From positions 6,748,001 through 6,812,000 of the forward strand of contig NZ_CP036276.1 in assembly GCF_007747995.1 (NCBI RefSeq): a stretch of DNA of 64,000 bases, in the 5' to 3' direction. Of this stretch, positions 43,588-52,247 are shown one piece after another (the first letter of the stretch is position 1; each line of letters begins with the position of its first letter). This DNA is from Symmachiella dynata. GTDB lineage: Bacteria; Planctomycetota; Planctomycetia; Planctomycetales; Planctomycetaceae. Under the pieces are notes generated by a model. The model was not told the origin of the DNA, did not search any database, and saw nothing but the letters and a program-made list of their open reading frames with translations. The position numbers were made by a program, and so were the translations under genes.

Positions 43588-44706
43588 ATGACAACCGAAG
43601 CTTATCATCCCGGACTAGAAGGCGTGATTGCCGGCGAAACTGCGATCTCGACGATTGAAGGGGGATTGCAATACCGCGGTTATTCAATCGCCGACCTAGC
43701 CGAGCACTCCACGTTTCTCGAAGTCGCCTACCTGTTGCTGCATGGCAAACTCCCCTCGGAAGAAGAGTTGGCGGACTTTCTGGCCATCTATTCCGAATCG
43801 GCGGAAGTCGACGACTCGATCATCGAGTTTTTACGGCAGATTCCGCTACACGTTGGGGCGATGGATGTGTTGCGAACCGGAATCAGCGCAATCTCGCATT
43901 TCGACCCGCAACTCGACGATGATTCCGAAGGGGGCAACATCGCCAAAGCGGTCCGCATGCTGGCACAGATTCCTATTCTGATCGCGGCGCGGTATCGCAT
44001 GACTCTGGGAATGGATTTGATCGAGCCTGATCCCGATCTCAGCTTCGCTGCCAACATCCTGTACATGATCACCGGCAAATGCCCGTCGGAACAGCGGGAG
44101 CGGGCTATGGATGTCTCGCTGATTTTGTACGCCGAACATGAGTTCAACGCATCGACATTCACGGCGCGGGTCGTGACCTCGACGCAGTCCGATATTTATT
44201 CGGCCATCGTTGCGGCAGTCGGGGCGCTCAAAGGTCCGCTGCATGGCGGTGCCAATGAACGGGTGATGGAAGTCCTGGAGGAAGTTGGGTCTCCGGATAA
44301 CGCCGAAGATTGGATCCGTGATGCGCTGGCCAAGAAACGTCGCATTATGGGATTCGGACACCGCGTCTATAAAACCGGTGACCCACGGGCTGTGATTTTG
44401 AAACGCTACTGCGGAGAATTGGCTGAGAAAACCCGCAACCTGGAATTGGAAAAAATGGCCGATGTCATCGAAGGGATTGTTGTAGAGGAGAAAGGACTTC
44501 CTCCGAATCTCGATTGGCCCAGCGCGCGGCTGTATCACTATCTCGGCTTGGATGTCGAATTGTATACGCCGCTGTTTGTCGCCAGTCGCGTCTCCGGTTG
44601 GGCGGCGCACGCTATCGAGCAAACCGCCAATAACCGACTGATTCGTCCCCGCAGCCGCTACACTGGACCGACCGGACAACGCTTCCTCCCCATCAGCGGC
44701 CGGTAA
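43588..44706 (+). CDS. gltA: Citrate synthase
   Basis: Condenses acetyl-CoA and oxaloacetate; 372 residues, the short type found in Gram-positives and many other phyla. Catalytic residues are in GPLHGGANERVMEVL (first His), MGFGHRVYKTGDPRA (second His) and the ASRVSGWAAHAIEQ segment, with the NLDWPSARLYHYLGL Asp. A 2-methylcitrate synthase cannot be fully excluded, but the context shows no methylcitrate genes. Starts at ATG 43588 (MTTEAYHPGLEGVIAGE); the frame is open upstream. Confidence 0.93.
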   Translation: MTTEAYHPGLEGVIAGETAISTIEGGLQYRGYSIADLAEHSTFLEVAYLLLHGKLPSEEELADFLAIYSESAEVDDSIIEFLRQIPLHVGAMDVLRTGISAISHFDPQLDDDSEGGNIAKAVRMLAQIPILIAARYRMTLGMDLIEPDPDLSFAANILYMITGKCPSEQRERAMDVSLILYAEHEFNASTFTARVVTSTQSDIYSAIVAAVGALKGPLHGGANERVMEVLEEVGSPDNAEDWIRDALAKKRRIMGFGHRVYKTGDPRAVILKRYCGELAEKTRNLELEKMADVIEGIVVEEKGLPPNLDWPSARLYHYLGLDVELYTPLFVASRVSGWAAHAIEQTANNRLIRPRSRYTGPTGQRFLPISGR

Positions 44707-44727
44707 CTGTCTACTAAAGTTGGGGGC

Positions 44728-44750
44728 CACTGGCGGCTTGCCCGCCAGTG
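44728..44750. repeat. Dispersed palindromic repeat, copy 1
   Basis: CACTGGCGG (44728-44736), CTTGC loop, CCGCCAGTG (44742-44750): a perfect 9-bp stem. It matches the palindromes at 52176-52198 and 61715-61737, here in reverse orientation. Confidence 0.75.
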
Positions 44751-44907
44751 CAAAACGCGTGACCGGCCAAGACACTGTTTGACAACAAGCCAGCAGTCGA
44801 ACCCGACACTCGCACGGTTTTTTAGTATTTCAATAGGCTGTTCACGTCACTGCAGCGTGGCGTCCAGTACTCGCATCGACCACACCTCCATAACGGGACA
44901 GATCCGC

Positions 44908-46596
44908 ATGGCGGCCCCGGATGACAACGTAGCCACGACGCAACCCGCCGGCGATGCTCAGACCGCACGAACGCGTCGGCCGTTGCTGCAGCGTATTCCC
45001 ATCGGCGGAATCGTGGTGTCGATTGTCGTGATGCTGCTGATGGGGATCACGGTGCGCGACTACGGTCTGACGACCGATGAACCGATCTACATTCTCAACA
45101 CGCATCGATTCATCGATTGGACGGTTGATTTGTTTGGGCAGGGACCGTCGGTCGCGTTTGAGAAAGAGCGATTGCGGGAAGGGATTTATTTTGCGCGGAG
45201 CGACAGCAAGAATCTTCCAGCCACGACGCTGATTGCTGCGTTGGGCTACGTCACCGTTGGCCAGTTCGATTCCGCACCGGCGGCTTATCGCTGGGGGAAC
45301 GTGATTGTTTTTGCCATTACGTGTGGCGTGGTGTTTCAGTGGATACGGCGGGAGTTGTCGTACGGCGCCGCCATGATTGCCGTGCTCGCACTCCTCGGCA
45401 CACCGCGACTGTTTGCCAATGCGCATTTTTTGAACATCGATACACTCGTGGGCTGCTTCTGGGTCTTAGCCGCCTGGGCACTGTATTACAGCCGCGAGAA
45501 TTGGCGGTGGTCGATTGGGTTTGCCCTGTTTTGCGGCGTGGGCATGATGACCAAACCGACGTTTTGGTTTGCGCTGCCGTGGTTTTGTGTGTGGGGTCTG
45601 TTCTATCACCGACGGGAACTGTGGCGCGCGGCGGTCTGTTTGGCCACGGTGACACCGCTGACGGCGCTCTTGCTGATTCCGCTGTGGTGGTCCAATCCCG
45701 TTGGCGGGTTCTTTGATTACATCGCTCTGTTGCGGCAAGAGGAAAACGGTTGGCAAATCGATGCCTTTTACTTGGGCGACGTCTATCAAATGACCGGCAT
45801 GCCGCCGGTTCCCTGGCACAGCGTGATTGTATTGCCGTTGGTCACGACGCCGATTTGGATCTTGGTCTTGGCCGCGGTCGGACTGGTGCATTGGCTGCGC
45901 CGGGAGCGAACTTCGGACCTGTTGGGGCTGTGGGTCGGCAGCAGCTGGGTGCTGCCGTTGATCGTCATGCTCCCCTCCACCCCAGCTCATGACGGCGTAA
46001 GGCTGTATCGCGCGTCGTTTTTCTTTTTGGCGCTGATCGCCGCTTATGGTTTCCAAACACTCAGTGACCGATGGCTCAAGCGGACGGACCAATCCACAGA
46101 CTCGACGCGTTTGCGGTGGGAGTGGGTGGCAATTGCCGCGCTGGCAGCCTTGGCCGTTTGGCCGCTGTGGCGGATGCATCCGGGGCAGCTTTCGTATTAC
46201 AACCTGGCCGTCGGCGGACTGCACGGCGCGGCAATGCCGCAGGAGGTGAGCTCCTTGCCGGGGAATTTCAAACGCCCGCAATTTGAAATCGATTATTGGT
46301 GGGCAGCAATGAACGAACCGGCCTGGGCGGAGATGCAACAGCAACTGCCGCAAGGGGCCAAGCTGTGGGTCTTTCCGGAACACTTCGGACTCGAACGGCT
46401 GCAAGAGTGGGAGGACCTGCGCCAAGACATCACGATTGTCGGCCCTGATCAAGCCCAGTACCTGCTGCTGTACGGACGGCTGGGACGCTTGCTGGACCCG
46501 CGCAGCGGAAACCTGGGCCGTCTATTTTTAGAGGGCCAACCGCTTTGGGAATTACGGATCGACGGCGTACGCGTCGCCGCATTGTTCCGAATGTGA
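44908..46596 (+). CDS. Integral-membrane glycosyltransferase (GT39/GT83-like)
   Basis: About 562 residues with roughly ten hydrophobic helices. The N-terminal loop after the first helix reads RDYGLTTDEPIYILNTHR, matching the acidic Asp-Glu motif of the lipid-linked sugar transferases (PMT/ArnT), and LGTPRLFANAHFLNIDTLV fits the second loop. The C-terminal soluble part has no recognised domain. Probably adds sugars to lipids or proteins at the membrane; donor unknown. The ATG at 44908 is likely; no ribosome-binding site is clear and the frame is open upstream. Confidence 0.75.
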   Translation: MAAPDDNVATTQPAGDAQTARTRRPLLQRIPIGGIVVSIVVMLLMGITVRDYGLTTDEPIYILNTHRFIDWTVDLFGQGPSVAFEKERLREGIYFARSDSKNLPATTLIAALGYVTVGQFDSAPAAYRWGNVIVFAITCGVVFQWIRRELSYGAAMIAVLALLGTPRLFANAHFLNIDTLVGCFWVLAAWALYYSRENWRWSIGFALFCGVGMMTKPTFWFALPWFCVWGLFYHRRELWRAAVCLATVTPLTALLLIPLWWSNPVGGFFDYIALLRQEENGWQIDAFYLGDVYQMTGMPPVPWHSVIVLPLVTTPIWILVLAAVGLVHWLRRERTSDLLGLWVGSSWVLPLIVMLPSTPAHDGVRLYRASFFFLALIAAYGFQTLSDRWLKRTDQSTDSTRLRWEWVAIAALAALAVWPLWRMHPGQLSYYNLAVGGLHGAAMPQEVSSLPGNFKRPQFEIDYWWAAMNEPAWAEMQQQLPQGAKLWVFPEHFGLERLQEWEDLRQDITIVGPDQAQYLLLYGRLGRLLDPRSGNLGRLFLEGQPLWELRIDGVRVAALFRM

Positions 46597-46603
46597 GCAA
46601 GCT

Positions 46604-46681
46604 GTAGGGCAGGCTCCCGCCTGCCATAAACCACATTGGACATCCCGCGCCTGCACAACAGCAAGCAGGAGCCTGCCCTAC
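46604..46681. repeat. Inverted repeat pair between convergent genes
   Basis: GTAGGGCAGGCTCC (46604-46617) is repeated as a perfect inverted copy at 46668-46681. The right arm includes the stop codon of the downstream minus-strand gene (46678-46680). This could act as a two-way terminator-like structure, but it lacks a T-run and is more like a dispersed palindromic element. Confidence 0.6.
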
Positions 46682-47544
46682 TCGTGGCCTGTGCCGCAAC
46701 CACCCGAACCACAGCCCCCGGAGCCGCAGCCTCCCGCTTGTGGCGGAGGTTCGACGAGCGGGAAAAAGCGGACCTCGAAATGGAATTGCTTCGACAACTG
46801 CTCGCCGATGGTTTCCAACTCGGGGAGTTGCTCTCCCAAGAAATACAGCACGATTGTCTTGCCGTCGAATAGAAACTCGAAGTCGACGACATCCACCGTT
46901 GGGTCGTGCGCGGCCAACAATTGCTCGCAGGCATCCAACAATCCGGGTGGTTCAGCGGACATCAGTTTGACTTGCGCCAGATCGTCCTCGCTTGCGCGGC
47001 GTAGCACTTCACCGGTTGGTTTCTCGGCGTTGACGGAAAGAGGACGGCGTCCGTCCAACGGGCTCGACAGAACTTCCCCGAGCTCCAAGCCGCGCGAGGT
47101 ATTCACAACCACCCGGTCTTTGTGGCGACATTCCACGGATTCAATCGAACCGAACCAAGCCACCCAACCCAGCGCGCCGTAGCGGATGAGATAACGGTGC
47201 ACGCCATCGTCCTTGACCGGCGGGGTTTCGACGGCCGGGGGAATTTCGATTCGCAGCTCGCCCTCTTCGACATGAACCTCGAAACGCTCGACCGGGTTGC
47301 CTGCATGCGACGTGCAATCGCCGGTGACGACATCGAATTCCCAACCATGCAGCGGACAAGAAACGGTTGTGCCCGACAGCTCACCCACGGCTAGCGATGC
47401 GCCACGATGGGGACAGCTGTTGTCGATGGCGTGAAATTGGCCATCGAGATTGAAAACCGCCACGCGGCGACCGTCCGATTCAAAAATCTTGCTCGCTCCG
47501 AGCGGAACTTCGCTCGCCAGACCGATCGGTATCGTTTCCAACAT
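46678..47544 (-). CDS. Rieske 2Fe-2S domain fused to a PSP1-like domain
   Basis: 288 residues from ATG 47544. Residues 1-102 are a Rieske ferredoxin domain of the bacterial dioxygenase/NirD type: Cys44-Pro-His46 (SCPHRGASLAVGEL) and Cys63-Pro-Leu-His66 (VSCPLHGWEF). Residues 116-262 look like a PSP1 domain: HRYLIRYGALGWVAWFGS and RVVVNTSRGLELGEVLS open it, and the region around IVLYFLGEQLPELETIGEQL fits the end. The last 18 residues are GGCGSGGCGSGGCGTGHE, three Gly-Gly-Cys units. I know of no such fusion; function unknown, perhaps redox-linked. Convergent with the preceding glycosyltransferase. Confidence 0.75.
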   Translation of the reverse strand: MLETIPIGLASEVPLGASKIFESDGRRVAVFNLDGQFHAIDNSCPHRGASLAVGELSGTTVSCPLHGWEFDVVTGDCTSHAGNPVERFEVHVEEGELRIEIPPAVETPPVKDDGVHRYLIRYGALGWVAWFGSIESVECRHKDRVVVNTSRGLELGEVLSSPLDGRRPLSVNAEKPTGEVLRRASEDDLAQVKLMSAEPPGLLDACEQLLAAHDPTVDVVDFEFLFDGKTIVLYFLGEQLPELETIGEQLSKQFHFEVRFFPLVEPPPQAGGCGSGGCGSGGCGTGHE

Positions 47545-47723
47545 CCACTCAACTCTCTCGATATTTAATTTCGCCCTGCCCACGGCAGTCACGAAGAAGT
47601 TCAGAATCCCTACGTCACACGCCGAGGGCGGAATTCCCCGATGGGCTTGTGACGGGCCTTTCATCTCATAATACTCGTTAGAGGACCGGTTTTTATAGTC
47701 TGGATGCGGAGAGGCACTGGAAG

Positions 47724-50700
47724 ATGTTGGAGATGAACCGCGGTGTGGGCTGCTTGACTCTGTTGCTCGGACTTGTGATCTACGCTCCGGCGGCGAGCGG
47801 GCAAGGTTATTCTCCTGCCGACGCGGCTGGAAAGATGACCGTCAGCGACGGGCTGGAGATCCAAGTATTTGCCTCGGAACCAGAAATCCGGCAGCCGATT
47901 TTTGTGAAATGCGACGATCGTGGGCGGCTGTGGACGATTCAATACCTGCAATATCCTAATCCGGCGGGGCTAAAGCGGGTCAAAGTCGATCGTTGGTCGC
48001 GGACTGTCTACGACCGCGTCCCCAAACCACCGCCGCACGGACCGCGCGGTGCGGACAAGATCACGATTTTGGAAGACACCGATGGCGACGGCCGCGCCGA
48101 CAAGACTCGGGATTTTGTCGATGGATTGAACCTGTGCACGGGTGTCGCCTTTGGGCAGGGCGGGGTGTTTGTCTTGCAGGTGCCCTACTTGCTGTTTTAT
48201 CCCGACAAGAACCGCGACGATGTTCCCGACGCGGATCCGGAAGTGCTGTTGACCGGTTTTGGCATGGAAGACGCACAGTCGCTGGCCAATCATCTCACCT
48301 TTGGCCCGGACGGTTGGTTGTATGGGCTCAACGGCAGCACAACGACTTGCAACATTCGCGGCATCGAATTTCAACAAGGCGTCTGGCGGTATCATCCGGT
48401 GACCAAGGAATTCGAATTGTTCGCCGAAGGTGGAGGCAATCTGTACGGACTGACTTTCGACGCCGACGGCAATTTGTTTTATAGCTCCAACGGCGGATTG
48501 TTTTGGCATGCGGTGCAGGGGGGGTACTATCAAAAGAGTTTCGGCAAACACGGCCCGCTGCACAATCTTTATACCTACGGCTATTTCGCACACACGAAAA
48601 ACTCCGGCGTCACCGGCACGCCGACCACCGGCGGCACGATTTATCTGGGGGATACGTTTCCCGACAGGTTTCGCGGCGCGTTTTTGTGTGGGAATTTTTT
48701 GGGGCACTCCGCTTCGTGGTGGAAAGTGACGCCCCGGCAAACGACGGTCGCAGCAGAGCATGGCGGATTGTTGTTTGATTCCCACGATACTTGGTTTGGG
48801 CCGACCGATTTGACGTTGGGGCCGGATGGGGCGATGTACTTCGCCGATTTCCACGATCAACGGACCGCCCACCCCGACCCCGATGCGAATTGGGATCGCA
48901 GCAACGGTCGGATTTATAAACTTCAAGCGACGGACGCGAAACCGACTCCGCCGATCAATCTAGCGGAGCTTTCCAGCAACGAGTTGGTTGATCTGCTTTC
49001 GCATCCTAATGGCTGGTATGGTCAGCGGGCGCGGGTTTTGTTAGCCGAGCGGCGGGATGCCTCAACCTGGCCGCGGTTGCGCGAAATCGCCCTCACACAA
49101 GAGAATGGCCGGTATGCACTACAAGGGCTGTGGGCCTTGCATGTCAGTGGCGGACTGGACGATGAATTCGCTGCTCAACTGCTCGCCCATCCTTATGAAT
49201 ATGTGCGTGCCTGGACGGTGCGGTTGCTGGGGGACGGCAAGTCGGTTTCTGAACCGATGGCCAAGCTGCTGATCGCTTTAGCCGAAACAGAACCGAGTCC
49301 GATCGTGCGAAGCCAATTGGCCTGCACTGCCAAACGGCTCCCGACAGCGACGACCTTGCCGATCGTGCAGGCGATTCTGATTCGGAATTTGGACAACGAC
49401 GACCTACGAATTCCGCTTCTGTTGTGGTGGGCAGTGGAGAGCAAGGCGGTTGCCGATGCCGATCAAGTTTTAGAACAATTCGCCCACGCAGACGCCTGGA
49501 ACGTCGCTGCCAATCAACCGATCCTACGAAACCTCATCCGTCGTTATGCCGCCGAAGGAACCCCAGCCGGATATGATGCTGCCTTACGGATCTTGCAAAA
49601 CACACCCTCGAAACACTTGGCCGAAGCACACAAAGCGCTCGGGCAAGGGTTGTCGGAACGAGCGGGCGGATTAGGGGGGATTGGACATGGCGGACTGTAT
49701 GCGCAATTCGCAGCGGGTGGAAACGACGCGGCGGAGCGCGCTCGTCGCACATTTGCTGAACCGTCACCGGAGCTTAAGCAATACATCCTCGGCATCTGGC
49801 AAAAAAATCAACAAGACCGCGAGGCCTTAACGCTGGCGCTGCGAGCAGGCGTTGAGGAAGCACATCAATATCTCCTCGACACTACGATGCAAGCGGCGGC
49901 TGACGACCCTCAATTGCTCTCCTTATTGTCGCAGCTACAGGAATTTGGTCGTGAGGATTGTGAGACTGTTGTGATACAGCGACTGGCCAGTGACCAACCG
50001 GACGAGGTCCGGGCGGCGGCGATCAAGGTGCTCAATCGGTTCGGATCGGCGGAATTCATCGATGCGCTGTTTGCACAGTACGCGACTCTTCCGGCACCGC
50101 TGCAAACGCAGGTTCGCGATGTTTTGTTGGCACGGCATGAATCGGCACGGCGGTTGTTGGCACTGGTGGAAGACGGCACGATTTCACCGGAGAGTCTCCC
50201 CGTCGATCAACTCCGCCGCATTGCACTGTATGAGGACGAGGAGTTGGATGCGATCGTCCGTAAACATTGGGGCAACATTCAACCCGGAACAGCGGAAGAA
50301 AAACTCGCACAAATGCGGCGGTTCAATAACGATCTCCGCGCTGCTCCCGGGAATCCCGCCAGCGGGGCTGAATTGTTTAAGAAGCATTGCGCCACCTGCC
50401 ATACACTCTTTAACGAAGGGGGCAAGATTGGTCCCGATTTGACGAAAGCCAATCGCAACGATCTGGCAGCGCTGTTGGCCAACATCGTCGATCCCAGTGC
50501 TGTGATTCGCAAGGAGTATCTCAGCTACGTGTTGGAGACGACGAGCGGGCAAGTCATGACCGGAATTTTGGCGGAACAAGATGCGGGCTCAATCACGTTG
50601 GTTGATGCCAAAGATAACCGCACGAAAGTGCCGCGCAATCAAATCGAAGCACTGCATGAATCGGCGACATCGCTGATGCCGGAAAATTTGCTACAGCAAC

Positions 50701-50759
50701 TGAGTCCGCAACAACGGCGGGATTTGTTTGCCTATCTGCAAGGCAATGCCAAGCCGTAG
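47724..50759 (+). CDS. PVC-type c-type cytochrome protein with beta-propeller and repeat domains
   Basis: Secreted protein of 1011 residues with a signal peptide (LTLLLGLVIYAPAASG). The first ~390 residues are a six-bladed propeller like the PVC-type membrane-bound dehydrogenases (GLEIQVFASEPEIRQPIFVK, ILEDTDGDGRADK, ANHLTFGPDGWLYGLNGS, LGPDGAMYFADFHDQRTAHP). A helical HEAT-like part follows. The C-terminal haem domain has Cys-Ala-Thr-Cys-His (KHCATCHTLFNEGGKIGPDL), then SYVLETTSGQVMTGILAE. Such proteins are abundant in planctomycetes; the electron donor or substrate is unknown. Confidence 0.9.
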   Translation: MLEMNRGVGCLTLLLGLVIYAPAASGQGYSPADAAGKMTVSDGLEIQVFASEPEIRQPIFVKCDDRGRLWTIQYLQYPNPAGLKRVKVDRWSRTVYDRVPKPPPHGPRGADKITILEDTDGDGRADKTRDFVDGLNLCTGVAFGQGGVFVLQVPYLLFYPDKNRDDVPDADPEVLLTGFGMEDAQSLANHLTFGPDGWLYGLNGSTTTCNIRGIEFQQGVWRYHPVTKEFELFAEGGGNLYGLTFDADGNLFYSSNGGLFWHAVQGGYYQKSFGKHGPLHNLYTYGYFAHTKNSGVTGTPTTGGTIYLGDTFPDRFRGAFLCGNFLGHSASWWKVTPRQTTVAAEHGGLLFDSHDTWFGPTDLTLGPDGAMYFADFHDQRTAHPDPDANWDRSNGRIYKLQATDAKPTPPINLAELSSNELVDLLSHPNGWYGQRARVLLAERRDASTWPRLREIALTQENGRYALQGLWALHVSGGLDDEFAAQLLAHPYEYVRAWTVRLLGDGKSVSEPMAKLLIALAETEPSPIVRSQLACTAKRLPTATTLPIVQAILIRNLDNDDLRIPLLLWWAVESKAVADADQVLEQFAHADAWNVAANQPILRNLIRRYAAEGTPAGYDAALRILQNTPSKHLAEAHKALGQGLSERAGGLGGIGHGGLYAQFAAGGNDAAERARRTFAEPSPELKQYILGIWQKNQQDREALTLALRAGVEEAHQYLLDTTMQAAADDPQLLSLLSQLQEFGREDCETVVIQRLASDQPDEVRAAAIKVLNRFGSAEFIDALFAQYATLPAPLQTQVRDVLLARHESARRLLALVEDGTISPESLPVDQLRRIALYEDEELDAIVRKHWGNIQPGTAEEKLAQMRRFNNDLRAAPGNPASGAELFKKHCATCHTLFNEGGKIGPDLTKANRNDLAALLANIVDPSAVIRKEYLSYVLETTSGQVMTGILAEQDAGSITLVDAKDNRTKVPRNQIEALHESATSLMPENLLQQLSPQQRRDLFAYLQGNAKP

Positions 50760-50776
50760 CATCGATTCTTTGTTCT

Positions 50777-50914
50777 CGTTCCCAAGCTCCGGCTTGGGAA
50801 CGCAATTTCGCGAAGCTCCGCTTCGCTGGTTGAAACGATCAAGGCGAATCGTTTGGAATTTCACTCGAAGCAGAGCTTCGAGAAATCGGGTTCCCAAACA
50901 GGAGTTTGGGAACC
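50777..50914. repeat. Four tandem hairpins between convergent genes
   Basis: Four consecutive palindromes: CGTTCCCAAGC/GCTTGGGAACG (50777-50802, 11-bp stem), CGAAG/CTTCG (50811-50825), CTCGAAG/CTTCGAG (50864-50882), and GGTTCCCAAAC/GTTTGGGAACC (50889-50914, 11-bp stem). The outer pair share the GTTCCCAA core. The element fills the gap between the convergent cytochrome gene and murG. Confidence 0.75.
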
Positions 50915-50923
50915 AGGTGGAAT

Positions 50924-52048
50924 TCACCGTTTCAAACTGTCATCAACGGTGCGGCAGATGATGTCTGCAACATCGCGAGCGGCGAGGGGACGGGCGAGGG
51001 AGTGCATCGCATGGCGCATCTCCAACCGCCGGGCATCATCGGCCAACAGTCGTGATATCTGTTTCGCCAACAGTTCAGCGGTTTGATCCAGGGTAGATTG
51101 TTGCTCGACGATCTTCGCCGCTCCCGCGGTCACAAATTCACGAGCGTTGAGTCGTTGGTGGTCATCGGCGGCATACGGGTAGGGGATGGCGATTGTGGGA
51201 CACCCTGCGCAGGCCAATTCCGCTAACGTGGTCGCCCCGGCACGTGAGACGGCCAAACCAGCATCCGCATACCGTTGCGGCATATCGGAGAAAAACGGCG
51301 ACGTCGTATGTTCAAGCCCGAGCCGTTGGTATTCATGCTCCACTTCCCGCCAATCGTTGATGCCGGTTTGGTGCATGATCGTCCAACCGGTCAATTGATC
51401 TTGCAAGATATCCGCAGCCATCGTCACCGCGCGATTGACCGCCGAGGCTCCTTGGCTACCTCCGAGAATCAACAATATCCGGCGCTGGTCGGTATGGCTT
51501 GAAGCGACTAAAGCGGCGATGTCGGGGTGCACCGGATTGCCGGTCTGTTCCACTTTCACCCCGGCCGGAAGATGCTCCGCACTAGCGGCATAGGAAACGC
51601 AAACGGCTCCGGCGCGGCGGCACAACCAGCGGGTGGCGCGGCCGGGAATGATGTTTTGCTCTAAGAGCACAGTGGGAATGCCCATCCGCCGCGCTGCTAC
51701 GACCGGGGGGACACTGGCAAAGCCGCCCAGTCCGATCACCGCCGTTGGTTTTTGATCCTGAAACAGCGCCCGCGCCTGCCGTACCGCCCGCCAATTTCGC
51801 CAAAGAAATTGCCAAGGCCGCCGCCGTGCGGTAGCCAGCGATTCCGACGACAGCGCATAGTGCTGAAATCCAGCAGAGGCGACCAATCCCTCTTCTTGGG
51901 GACGCCCCGACCCCAGAAACTGCATGACCGCTTGGGGATAGCGTTGCTGCAATTCACGGGCCACGTTCAAACCGGGTATCAAATGTCCTCCCGTACCGCC
52001 ACCGGCAAAACAGAAAATCGGGGAAGCGTTCGGTGATGGGTCGGACAC
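50924..52048 (-). CDS. murG: UDP-N-acetylglucosamine transferase MurG
   Basis: Adds GlcNAc to lipid I to give lipid II on the cytoplasmic face. 374 residues from the GTG at 52048. The GT-B fold is shown by FAGGGTGGHLIPGLNVAREL near residue 15, LEQNIIPGRATRWLCRRA, ILLILGGSQGASAVNRAV (second domain) and SRAGATTLAELACAGCPTIAIPYP (donor site). The frame continues to 52105 with a TTG, so the start is uncertain; 374 fits the family (about 360) better. Last gene of the murE-murG cluster. Confidence 0.92.
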   Translation of the reverse strand: MSDPSPNASPIFCFAGGGTGGHLIPGLNVARELQQRYPQAVMQFLGSGRPQEEGLVASAGFQHYALSSESLATARRRPWQFLWRNWRAVRQARALFQDQKPTAVIGLGGFASVPPVVAARRMGIPTVLLEQNIIPGRATRWLCRRAGAVCVSYAASAEHLPAGVKVEQTGNPVHPDIAALVASSHTDQRRILLILGGSQGASAVNRAVTMAADILQDQLTGWTIMHQTGINDWREVEHEYQRLGLEHTTSPFFSDMPQRYADAGLAVSRAGATTLAELACAGCPTIAIPYPYAADDHQRLNAREFVTAGAAKIVEQQSTLDQTAELLAKQISRLLADDARRLEMRHAMHSLARPLAARDVADIICRTVDDSLKR

Positions 52049-52175
52049 GAGGTGAATGGCGCTTGCGGCGAATGGGTTTGTGGAATGGTGGTGACGACGA
52101 ATCAATGATGCGCCGGCAAGATTAGAACGAAATGCACCGCTTGTCCACCGGTGTCAGACGGGTGATCTGCTAAAC

Positions 52176-52198
52176 ACTGCTGGGCAAGCCAGCAGTGG
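52176..52198. repeat. Dispersed palindromic repeat, copy 2
   Basis: CACTGCTGG (52176-52184), GCAAG loop, CCAGCAGTG (52190-52198), a perfect 9-bp stem. The GCACCCGAC sequence after it recalls the AACCCGACACTCG segment near copy 1 (44790s). Confidence 0.75.
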
Positions 52199-52247
52199 CA
52201 CCCGACGTCGAGTGTTTTTCATATTTTCAACTTGTTGTAGATTGCGA

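Noticed and set aside
44779-44907. Longer start for the membrane glycosyltransferase
   Set aside because: The extra 43 residues come from repeat-like DNA after citrate synthase and add no signal or membrane segment.
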